Below are positions 22,466 through 32,810 of a stretch of 64,000 bases of DNA, piece by piece. Below the pieces are notes generated by a model, which was not told the DNA's origin, searched no databases, and worked only from the letters and a program-made list of their open reading frames with translations. The DNA is from Limnoperna fortunei (lineage: Eukaryota > Mollusca > Bivalvia > Mytilida > Modiolidae): positions 16,006,641-16,070,640 of the forward strand of contig OX104122.1 in assembly GCA_944474755.1 (NCBI GenBank), in the 5' to 3' direction. How positions within the stretch are numbered: the stretch's first letter is position 1; every line of letters starts with the position of its first letter. Position numbers and translations under genes: made by a program.

Positions 22466-24783
22466 TCAAAGTCAGTTAAAGTGCGCCAATTACAAATATT
22501 GTGGTCACAGACGTTTTTTGATGACCAATAGTATATTTGTTATAGGAATTTGACTTTAATTTAACTCGTAGGTAATTACGTGTTGAAAAAAATAACAATA
22601 CTGTTCTGTTTGACTCATTTATTGGTCAACACTGACTAATTTTGAAGCCTACATAGTAAAAACCATTATGTCACAAATTTGGAGTACTAAATTTATTTAC
22701 AAAGAAAGAAAATTTATAGCGAAATAAATAAGTGAAATATGTTTTCTATGATAGAGAATTGTCAGAATTTGGATAAAAACACTCTGTTTTTATGTCAGTA
22801 TATTTGGAAATAAAAAAAAACAACACAGTATTTGTGTCCCATAAAATGCTGTGAATTACGTTACAATTTCATGATAGTCGTATTGCAAACATATTTGATT
22901 AATACAGTAATGATTCGTGAACGAATATGTACAAAAATGCTTCAAAATATTTATAAATCATGATTAAATGGTGTATGAATAATTTTGGCCTAAAAACTAG
23001 TCTTTGATTTCAATTTTTAATTTTTTGCATTTAATTGTGAATTACGTTACGGTACCTTCCTCATAATAAGTATATGCTTATAAGCGTCAAACACTGTGAG
23101 TAATAAACACACTGATGTTAACCATAATTGCTATATACACATTGTTTTTAGCTGTTAAAACATTTCTCATATATTTGAAAATGCTTATGTCCGTGAATTA
23201 CGTTGCGGTGAATTACGTTACGGTATATTCAGTAAACATGCTTTAAAACTTATTTCCTAGGAACAAATTACCTGGAAACATTATTTTTTGACACCGCCTA
23301 AAATAAGGGCGTTTGTTGAAAACTAAGTTGCCAAGCGGGAGACATTTAAAACATTTAACATTAACATAACGTGTAAACATTACCATCACTCGTAAGTACA
23401 CATTTATTTAACAAGAACACATATTATATAGCATTAATTGTCAGTGAAAATTATTATTAAACGACACAATATATAATATACTGCAGAACTGTGAATATGG
23501 AATATTGATTACATTTGTATTTACGTCACGTGAGGGCACAAAGTTTAGTGTAACGTAATTTACGTTTTGTAACGTAAATCACATGCACATTTATGTTTAA
23601 ATTAAGTTTCCAAAAAATGGTAAAAGTTGATAAAATGATGTGAAAAAAATGTTTAAACACTAACCGAAGATAGGCATACAATTTAGAAGGAGTTAGGCAT
23701 TTGGAAACGTTGACATTTCCTTATCGATACTACCAAACACCAGTTGGATACATCATTTTGTTTTAAAATGGCACTTTCATTTTAAATTTTATCTTGCTAT
23801 AATTGAAAACATTTGCAAAAAATAAGTATAAATTATAATACAACACCATGCCAATAAATAGTTTAGAAAATCATGTAGTAAAGATCTATCACTCTTACTT
23901 TCTTGTGTAACGTAATTCACTATTGTGTAAAAAGACAATTGTCAATACAACAGTACTGAATACACAACCATTTGTTCCAAAACATTTAATGGTGTGAAAT
24001 GATCATAGCCCATTGTTTATCTTTAATCAAACCGTTGTGAACAGCACAATTTCATTTGTGTAACTGGGGATTTTTTTAATATTTCTTCGCATTGGGAATT
24101 TAATGTGACATTTTAAAAGATTTTATGTTTTATGTGTTAATATCGTTGCAAAGATATTGCAAATCATTGTACCAAAAAAAATAATCATAACCCAAAAGCT
24201 CTTTTTCTATAATGGTTCCAATTTAAACATAAGATAACAAGATTGTATATATTTTTTGGACTTTTAAAGTCTTTTAAATTTGTTAAGTATTATCTTTAAT
24301 GGTCAACAAATGAACAGATTTATTTAAATGGTCCTTAGACTCTGAAAATAAAAGAGTATCAACATTCAAAAATAGACACTGTTTCTTTAAAGCGTCTATT
24401 TTCCTTTTTATTCTTCAAGTATCAAGGAGTTGACCGATATCTTTTAGAGTTGGTTAATGTTGGGTTTCTTAAATGTTTTATTTAGTAAATCAATCATATA
24501 TCTATCATATAAATGTGTTTTATATGCAATTGTGGTTCTTTTTACGATAAAATATGTTTGATATAGTTACAGTAGACAGAAGTAACGTAATTCACCATCC
24601 AAAATACCACCACATGTATATTCATGTTTTTCTTGATGTGAACTTGTTATTCAAGAGCTACCCTTTTTGTTTTCTAATTGTTCAAATATAGTTATTACAA
24701 AATAAATACATTTGTCTTGTTTTCAAAGCCGAAAATCTTCAGCCGTTTTTCCTGTGCAAATTGCGCACTTTAACTGACTTTGA
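22466..24783. mobile_element. 2.3-kb non-autonomous TIR element inserted in a SINE
   Basis: Both ends carry a perfect 20-bp terminal inverted repeat: TCAAAGTCAGTTAAAGTGCG at 22466-22485 and its reverse complement at 24764-24783, with similarity continuing through CAATT. SINE sequence flanks both sides. The interior has no ORF above about 60 codons, so it is non-autonomous. Eight copies of the word GTGAATTACGTTAC (or one-base variants) lie inside: four forward at 22851, 23037, 23193 and 23206, then four reversed at 23549, 23569, 23907 and 24582. I see no clear target-site duplication and do not assign a superfamily. A related stretch lies near 33505-33780. Confidence 0.75.
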
Positions 24784-24908
24784 ACCACCCTACCGCAGGT
24801 CGGGATTCTCTTCGGGTACTTCGGCTTCCTCCCCCAATAAAATTGGACGCCAGGACAAAGCTGAAAAATTGCTGAAAGTGGCGTTAAAATACCATTAAAA
24901 CAAAAAAT
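24784..24908 (+). mobile_element. SINE, V-domain-like 3' part (continuation of 22344)
   Basis: CTACCGCAGGTCGGGATTCT is followed by TCGGGTACTTCGGCTTCCTC, a close match to the conserved central domain of V-type SINEs of fish and molluscs. It ends with GAAAGTGGCGTTAAAATACC and an A-rich tail (CATTAAAACAAAAAA). It joins in order and orientation with the head at 22344-22465, so this is one SINE split by the TIR element. Confidence 0.75.
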
Positions 24909-25499
24909 ACATTTACTAATGCGTTAAACAGATTCTAACTTAACGATGTCAGTTTGATTTTAATTAAATTGGGTGTTAGTTGACTTATCGATTTTAGTGA
25001 TATTGCAGGAAAACGTCAATCATTATTAGAAATTTAATTGAAAAATTAACATAGTTATAATATCACAGCCAACGTTTTAACTTTGACTGCAAGCTGTTAA
25101 TTATTGACTAATATTTTACCATGCGCTAAAGCCACGTTGTTATCAAAAGAACACCTATTCCGACTTCCGTTCATGCGTGTTTTGTGGTTGGTGAAAACGA
25201 TAAATATTGATTTCCTGTTCTTATTATAAAGATCTATTGTTATCTGGTTTTGGGTTCTACATGTAATCGGATTTAATTCACGGTAGAGTGCAGGACTAAG
25301 CTATAGCAATCAAGTTTAACCCTGTTAAAGAGTTCTAATTTGTCTATGATTTTTGTGTAAAAATTGCTGATTAATTATATAATTACTTTTGATATTTTGT
25401 ATTAATGATGTTTGACGCAACTTCTAGAATTTTATCGGCTATATAATGGAGTCTGTAAAGGAGACCGGAATACTCGGTGAGAACTCCAAACCTTCACCG
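24909..25499. other. AT-rich DNA, no gene seen
   Basis: Nothing supportable. Confidence 0.5.
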
Positions 25500-25625
25500 C
25501 AAAAACTGGCGATGCTTGTTAAGTAAGGTTAGTACACCTTGTCTAGGTCGGACTCGAACCCTAACCCCAGTGTTGACACTTTGTTTATCAATATTAGATG
25601 GCTTATAACCTAGACCACACATCTA
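25500..25625 (-). repeat. tRNA-like (SINE-type) segment, tentative
   Basis: On the minus strand, GTGTGGTCTAGGTTATAAGC resembles an A-box region and GGGTTCGAGTCCGACCTAG is a good B box. Acceptor pairing is not evident. It directly precedes the 36-bp satellite, whose monomer contains a closely similar GTGGTCTAGGTAATGAGC on the same strand. Confidence 0.5.
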
Positions 25626-25639
25626 CAAGGGACACTACT

Positions 25640-27712
25640 GACTTTTGACAACTCAGTCATCTAGGATCCTGCTCATTACCTAGCCTATTCAGTCACTGGT
25701 GACCATTGTGACTTGTGATCACTCAGTCACCGAGTATGATGCTTATTACCTGGACCACTCAGTCCTCGATGATCTTGCTCATTACCTAGACCACTCTGTC
25801 ACCCTGCTCATTACCTAGACCACTTAGTCACCGAGGATCCTGCTCATAACCTGGACCACTTATAGTCACCGAGGACCATTGTGATTTGTGACCACTCAGT
25901 CATCGAGAATCCTGCTCATTACCTAGACCACTCAGTCCCCGAGGACCCTGCTCATTACCTAGACCACTCAGTCTCCGAGGACCCTGCTCATTACCTAGAC
26001 CACTGTGTCACCAAGGATCCTGCTCATTACTTAGACCACTTAGTCACCGAGGATCCTGCTCATTACCCAGACCACTTAATTACAGAGGAGCATTGTGACT
26101 TTTGACCACTCAGTCACCAAGGATCCTGCTCATTACTTAGACCACTTAGTCACCGAGGATCCTGCTCATTACCCAGACCACTGTCGCCGAGGATTCTGCT
26201 GATTACCTAGACTACTTATTTACCGAGGACCATTGTAATTTGTGACCACTCAGTCATCGAGGACCCTGCTCATTACCTAGACCACTCAGTCCCCGATGAT
26301 CTTGCTCATTACCTAGACCACTCTGTCACCCTGCTCATTACCTAGACCACTTAGTCACCGAGGATCCTGTCATAACCTGGACCACTTATAGTCACCGAGG
26401 ACTATTGTGATTTGTGACCACTCAGTCATCGAGGATCCTGCTCATTACCTAGACCACTCAGTCCCCGAGGATCCTGCTTATTATCTAGACCACTCTGTCA
26501 CCCTGCTCATTACCTAGACCACTCAGTCACCGAGGACCCTGCTCATTACATAGACCACTCTGTTACCAAGGATCCTGCTCATTACTTAGACCACTTAGTC
26601 ACCGAGGATCCTGCTTATTATCTAGACCACTCTGTCACCCTGCTCATTACCTAGACCACTCAGTCACCGAGGACCCTGCTCATTACCTAGACCACTCTGT
26701 CACCAAGGATCCTGCTCATTACTTAGACCACTTAGTCACCGAGGATCCTGCTTATTATCTAGACCACTCTGTCACCCTGCTCATTACCTAGACCACTCTG
26801 TCACCAAGGATCCTGCTCATTACTTAGACCACTTAGTCACCGAGGATCCTGCTCATTACCCAGACCACTTAATTACAGAGGAGCATTGTGACTTGTGACC
26901 ACTTAGTCACTGGGACCCTGCTCATTACCTAGACCACTGTCGCCGAGGATTCTGCTGATTACCTAGACTACTTATTTACCGAGGACCATTGTAATTTGTG
27001 ACCACTCAGTCACCGGGGACCCTGCTTATTACCTAAACCATGCACTTATTCACCGAGAACCCTGCTGATTACCTAAACCATGCACTTAGTAACCGAGGAC
27101 CCTGCTCATTACCTATACCACTCAGTCACCGAGTACCCTGCTCATTACCTAGACCATTTAGTCACCGAGGACCCTTGTTACTTTTGACCACTCAGTCACC
27201 CTGCTCATTACCTAGACCACTTAGTCACCGAGAACCATTGTGACTTTTGACCACTCAGTCACCGAGGATCCTGCTCATTAACTAGACCATGTAGTCACCG
27301 AGTACCCTGCTCATTACCTAGACCATTTAGTCACCGAGGACCCTTGTTACTTTTGACTACTCAGTCACCCTGCTCATTACCTAGACCACTTAGTCACCGA
27401 GGGCCCTTGTGACTTTGACCACCCAGTCATTAAGGACCCTGTTCATTACCTGGGCCATTTAGTCACCTAGGACTATTGTGATTTTTGACCACCCAGTCAT
27501 TGAGGACCCTGTTTATTACCTAGACCACTTAGACACCTAGGACCCTTGTGACTTTTGACCATGCACTCAGTCACCGAGGATCCTGCTCATAACCTGGACC
27601 ACAAATAGTCACCGAGGACCATTGTGACTTTTGACCACTCAGTCACCGAGGACCCTGCTCATTACCTAGGCCACTTAGTCACCTAGGATCCTGCTCTTTA
27701 CCTGAAACCACT
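25640..27712. repeat. 36-bp satellite with higher-order variants
   Basis: The consensus is CACTCAGTCACCGAGGATCC followed by TGCTCATTACCTAGAC. Interspersed variant units carry ACCATTGTGACTTTTGACC or lack the CGAGGATC part. Because 36 is a multiple of three, short frames read a 12-residue repeat (DHSVSEDPAHYL), but stops and phase changes break them and I do not call a gene. Rare variants recur as blocks: TTAATTACAGAGGAGCATTG at about 26066 and 26870, and GTCGCCGAGGATTCTGCTGA at about 26185 and 26938. Confidence 0.96.
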
Positions 27713-27916
27713 TCATCTCAAATTGAGCAAATATATAAAGGATGAAATACTATGTATTGTCGGCATATTTTCGACGGTCATAACATAATATCCAATAACA
27801 ATATACCGACATGATATAAAGAACTCTATATTGTGCAACATACAATCGCAAATAGTTGTGTATTACATACAATGGCGGTATACCTTACATTCAAGTTGTT
27901 CACAAGGATCTAAAGG

Positions 27917-30062
27917 GTTGACAAAAGTTATGGGGGATTGGGGTGAGATGAGATCTGGTTGTCTATGTCAACAGAAGTTATGGGGGTTTGCGGGAAGCTG
28001 AGATCTAGTTGTTTATGTCAACAGAGATTATGGAGGTTTTGGGGAAGCTGAGATCTGTTTGTTTATGTCAACAGAAGTTATTAGGGTTTGGGGGAAGCTG
28101 AGATCTGTTTGTTTATGTCAACAGAAGTTATTAGGGTTTGGGGGAAGCTGAGATCTGTTTGTTTATGTCAACAAAATTTATGGGAGTTTAGGGGAAGCTG
28201 ATATCTGTTTGTTTATGTCAACAGAAGTTATGGGAGTTTAGGGGAAGGTGATATCGGTTTATGTCAACAGAAATTATGGGTTTGGGGGAAGCTGAGATGT
28301 GTTTGTTTATGTCAACAAAATTTATGGGAGTTTAGGGGAAGCTGATATCTGTTTGTTTATGTCAACAGAAGTTATGGGAGTTTAGGGGAAGGTGATATCT
28401 GTTTATGTCAACAGAAATTATGGGGGTTTGGTGGAAGCTGAGATCTGTTTGTTTATATCAACAAAATTTATGGGATTTTAGGGGAAGCTGATATCTGTTT
28501 GTTTATGGCAACAGAAATTATGGGGGTTTGGGGGAAGCTGAGATCTGTTTGTTAATGTCAACAGAAGTTATGGGGGTTTGGGAAAGCTGATATCTGTCTG
28601 TACATGCCAGCAGAAGTTATAAGGGTTTGGTGGAAGCCGAGATCTGTTTGTTTATGTCAACAGAAGTTATGGGGGTATGGGGAAGCTGAGATCTGTTTGT
28701 TTATGTCAACAGAAGTTATGGGGGTTCGGGGGAAGCTGAGATCTGTTTGTTTATGTCAACAGAAGTTATGGGGGTTCGGGGGAAGCTGAGATCTTTTTGT
28801 TTATGTCAACAGAAGTTATGGGGGTTTGGGGGAAGCTGAGATCTGTTTGTTTATATCTACAGAAGTTTTGGGGGTTCGGGGGAAGCTGAGATCTGTTTGT
28901 TTATGTCAACAGAAGATATGGGGGGTTTGGGGGAAGCTGAGATCTGTTTGTTAATGTCAACAAAAGTTATGGGGGTTTGGGGGAAGCTGATATCTATTTG
29001 TTTATGTCAACAGAAGTTATGGGGGTATGGGGTAGCTGAGGTCTGTTTGTTAATGTCAACAAAAGTAATGGGGGTTTGGGGGAAGCTGAGATCTGTTTGT
29101 TAATGTCAACAAAAGTTATGGGGGTTTGGGGGAAGCTGATATCTGTTTGTTTATGTCAACAGAAGTTATGGGGGTTTGGGGGAAGCTGAGATCTGTTTGT
29201 TTATATCTACAGAAGTTTTGGGGGTTCGGGGGAAGCTGAGATCTGTTTGTTTATGTCAACAGAAGATATGGGGGGTTTGGGGGAAGCTGAGATCTGTTTG
29301 TTAATGTCAACAAAAGTAATGGGGGTTTGGGGGAAGCTGAGATCTGTTTGTACATGTCAGCTGAAGTTACGGGGTTTGGGGGAAGATGAGATCTGTTTGT
29401 TAATGTCAACAAAAGTTATGTGGGTTTGGGGGAAGCTGAGATCTGTTTGTTTATGTCAACAGAAATTATGTGGGTTTGGGGGAAGCTGAGATCTGTTTGT
29501 TTATGTCCACAGAAGAAATGAGGGTATAGGGAAGCTGAGATCTGTTTGTTTATGTCAACAGAAGTTATGAGGGTTTAGGAAGCTTAGATCTGTTTGTTTT
29601 ATGTTAACAGAAGGTACGGGAGTTTAGGGGAAGCTGAGATCTGATTGTTTATGTCAACAGAAGTTATGGGGTTTGGGGGGGGGTAGATTTGTTTATTTAT
29701 ATGTCAACAGAAGTTATTGGGGTTTGGGGAAGCTGAGATCTGTTTGTTGATGTCAACAGAAATTATGGGAGGTTTGGGGGAGATGATATCTGTTTGTTTA
29801 TGTCAACATAAGTTCTGGGGGTTTGGGAGAAGCTGAGATCTGTTTGTTTATGTCAACAGAAGTTATGGGAGTTTAGTGGAATCTGAGATCTGTTTGTTTA
29901 TATTAACAAAGATTATGGGAGGTTTGGGGGAGATAATATCTGTTTGTTTATGTCAACAGAAGTTATGGGGGTTTGGTGAAGCTGAGATCTGTTTGTTTAT
30001 ATCAACAGAAATCATGGGGGTTTGTTGGAAAAGCCGAGATCGGTTTGTTTATTTCAGCAGAA
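27917..30062 (+). repeat. 50-bp G-rich minisatellite, ~43 copies
   Basis: The consensus is GTTATGGGGGTTTGGGGGAA, GCTGAGATCTGTTTGTTTAT, GTCAACAGAA. Each unit carries two G4-5 runs on the plus strand; adjacent copies could supply four runs. A seven-unit block with TTATATCTACAGAAGTTTTG and AGATATGGGGGG recurs 350 bp apart (near 28852 and 29202). The short plus-strand open frames are repeat artefacts. The array decays at its right end into A-rich sequence. Confidence 0.96.
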
Positions 30063-30158
30063 AAAAATCGCACTAAACCAAAAAAAAAGACAAATAAAAG
30101 AAAGAACAAAAACGAGGGCATAACTTTCTTTTCTTGACAGAGATCATTTTTAATTTTT

Positions 30159-31641
30159 GTCTCGCCTGCGACGAAAACAATTCTAATATAACGTTATTAT
30201 AACTTCAAACCAACGGTTACAGAGGAACTGCTTTGATAAAAAAAAACCTAACGCAGTCACTAAAAATTGAGGTCAAGGTCAGGTGACACCATTGGTATAA
30301 TGACAATATTTGGTCAGGGTTCACCACAGGCTGTTTTAGCGTGGAGGGCCGCCACGCTTGATTTTTTTCCCCCCGTGCTTCATTTCCAAGCGCCACTTTA
30401 AAATCCATGTACGCCGCCACATTCTCAGTTTCACTTTTTAAACCACGAGTGTAATTACCATCGCTTAATTTTCAACTATAAAGGGTGACCATCGGCCATG
30501 ACACGTTTATTGTTAAATAAACATCCTAATTAGGCATATTTTCCGCCCGAGTGATTGTTACCTGTGGATAATCGGATGAAGAAACACAGGTAACATATCG
30601 ATCGCCATTTGTGAGAATATTTAATAACGCATCGGAGACGGAACAAACTAGACGGAAATCCGTACGCATACGATAGCTTTAACTTACGAGAACAGGGATG
30701 CGTTTGATGTTGAAATAGTGTGGCAAGAACTGAAAACATGCGTACAATATGCATCTAGAAGCGTTACATGGATCCCCGAGTCTACATCATAATAAAAACG
30801 GATGTAAACAAGAATTAAACTTATAATATTACATGTAAACATTTTATTGAATTTGTAACATTTTAATTGACATTTTATGAAACTGAGATCAATTCAGTCA
30901 TAAAATAAAAACAGCAATTATTCTGTATGTTAATTTCAGTAATCCAAGGTCAGTTGCACTAGAGACATATAATTGCATGTCTCTGGATGCACAATTTTTT
31001 TTATGGAAGTACTGAAATTTTCTTTTAAAAAAGGCAATTATTGTGGACATAGAAATCAAATACTTCTTTAGAAAATATAAAAAGTGTCAAGGGTAGAAGG
31101 TTTTCACCATGATAAGATAATAACCCATATCCAATCCCAAATTACACTGCAAGGAAACACAAAATTGTATTTTATCAACCAAAGGGAAGACTATGATAAG
31201 ATGTAGGGCAAGTTTTGTAAGCTCTTCAATTAATTAATCTATTCACAAATATGGAAAGAAATTAATTTATTGAATAATATATGTTGAACATTTACCATCT
31301 AAGAATGCTGGATAAAAAAAACATTAAAAACATATGGTGAATATTTATATATTTATTTTCTGCATTCAGTTGGTATTAGGGAATCGACATGTCTGACGAG
31401 TACGGTTCCTCCACCCTTGAATTTTTTTCTGTGGTGAACCCTGTTGGTATATAGGTTGTTCAATGTCTGGAAGGTGTCACCTGACCTTGACCACAATTTC
31501 ACAGTCCAGTGACTTTAAGGTTTTGGATTAGGTTAGGTCTTCTGTAACTATGCGTTGTATATTTAATTTACATGTTGCTCATGAAGTAATTTTTTTCAAT
31601 ACTGATGCGAAATGCAGTTGAGACATTTTTTGTGTCCACAC
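30159..31641 (+). mobile_element. GTCTCGCC-hairpin element, copy 3, split by an insertion
   Basis: Left end GTCTCGCCTGCGACGAAA (30159-30176); right end GATGCGAAATGCAGTTGAGAC...TGTGTCCACAC (31604-31641), matching the ends of copy 2. Internal 146-bp-type sequence is present once in inverted orientation (about 30215-30290, GAGGTCAAGGTCAGGTGACA) and once forward (about 31460-31600). Between them sits an unrelated TIR element (30315-31443). Confidence 0.75.
30315..31443. mobile_element. 1129-bp TIR element (hAT-like ends) nested in copy 3
   Basis: The terminal inverted repeats are CAGGGTTCACCACAG (30315-30329) and CTGTGGTGAACCCTG (31429-31443), perfect over 15 bp. The host word TTGGT stands immediately outside both ends (30310-30314 and 31444-31448), while the uninterrupted host repeat has it once (TATTTGGTGTATAGG), so it is a 5-bp target-site duplication. 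Near the left end is a stem, GCGTGG...CCACGC. No transposase ORF: the minus-strand frames at 30217-30754 lack any recognisable domain. CAGGG ends suggest hAT, but hAT duplications are usually 8 bp, so the superfamily stays open. Confidence 0.85.
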
Positions 31642-31649
31642 ATGTACGT

Positions 31650-32638
31650 TTATGAACAATTTCAATATCTGCAATATTAAGAGTTAAATAGTCGTACGTG
31701 TCTGATTATAAAACATGGGAATTTGGTAAGTGATTCGTCCCTAAATATCACAAATCTCTTTAACAGTATAACCAACAACATAACAATGCTGGCTAGTCGT
31801 CGAGACTAGCAGTACAAATAAGAACAAAAAGAAAGGGTAATCACTAACAAAATAATGTAGAAATCTGAAATATAACGAATAATGAAGTGGCACTGTTGTA
31901 TAATCCAATAGATCTCCAGGTATATTACACTGTATAGGTTATTTTCTATGCAAGTCATACGTAATCAATTGATTTTATTAAAGGAACAATTACACCATCA
32001 CTTCTGCTGCCAATGTTTGACAAATACGATTGAAATCAAAGAACAGTGCTATTTCTATGTGGGAACCAACTGAATGTCCGGAATAACAACTTTTCCACAA
32101 ATAAAGTAAGTCATTATTATTTTTTTATAGTTTTTATTAAATCGGATATATTAAATAAGATTGTTCCTGATTTGTATTTTTTGTAAATTTTAACAATAGA
32201 TAAATATTTAATAGAAATAATATCTTAAATATGCTACAAGAACTTGAATACAATATTCAATGTTACCAAAGTCGTTATATGTGTAGCACTTTCATTTGTC
32301 TTTTTAATATACTATAGATATACGTGTATATTTCAAACGCATTACATTTAATTTTGTATTTAAAGATTTTACAACCTATGAGCCCCCGTGTATTAAGGGC
32401 AAAATTTAATTGAAAAATGTTTTAGATGTGTTTATATACTGTGAATATTTAAACAAATTTAACAAAATTTCAAAATTTCAATTGAATGTATCTCTTAATT
32501 CACTGAAACAAACACAATAAAGACAAAAACGAGGCTAGAAATACTGTCTGGAAGAGTAATATACAAAATCTGTCGGAATGTTATAATTCATCCGGTCCGG
32601 TTTGGGTGAATATTTTTTTGGCGTTGTAATATTTTATC
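31650..32638. other. AT-rich DNA, no gene seen
   Basis: Nothing supportable. Confidence 0.5.
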
Positions 32639-32810
32639 GGGGCCTCGGTGGCCAAGTTAGTCTACTATGGATAACAAATAAGGTTTCGGGTTAGAATCTC
32701 ACTGCAGGCAGGGTGTTTTCGACTTAATTTTAACTGACAAGGTTCGCAAGTTTTCCTACCGAAGGTCTGATGTTTTTTTCCGGCTTCAGGCCCACCCTTT
32801 CCACTTATTT
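32639..32810 (+). mobile_element. SINE, degenerate copy
   Basis: GGGGCCTCGGTGGCCAAGTT (A-box region), GGTTTCGGGTTAGAATCTCA (B-box region), GCAGGCAGGGTGTTTTCGAC, TTAACTGACAAGGTTCGCAAG, TTTTCCTACCGAAGGTCTGA. Same order as the split SINE at 22344/24784; it shows what the junction looks like without the insertion. The 3' V-domain is degraded. Confidence 0.75.

Noticed and set aside
25881..26105. Plus-strand frame with 12-residue repeat DHSVSEDPAHYL
   Set aside because: 36-bp satellite in frame by chance; broken by variant units on both sides.
20371..30062. CRISPR-like regular repeats
   Set aside because: No unique spacers: the whole period is repeated, and the surroundings are animal-type mobile DNA.
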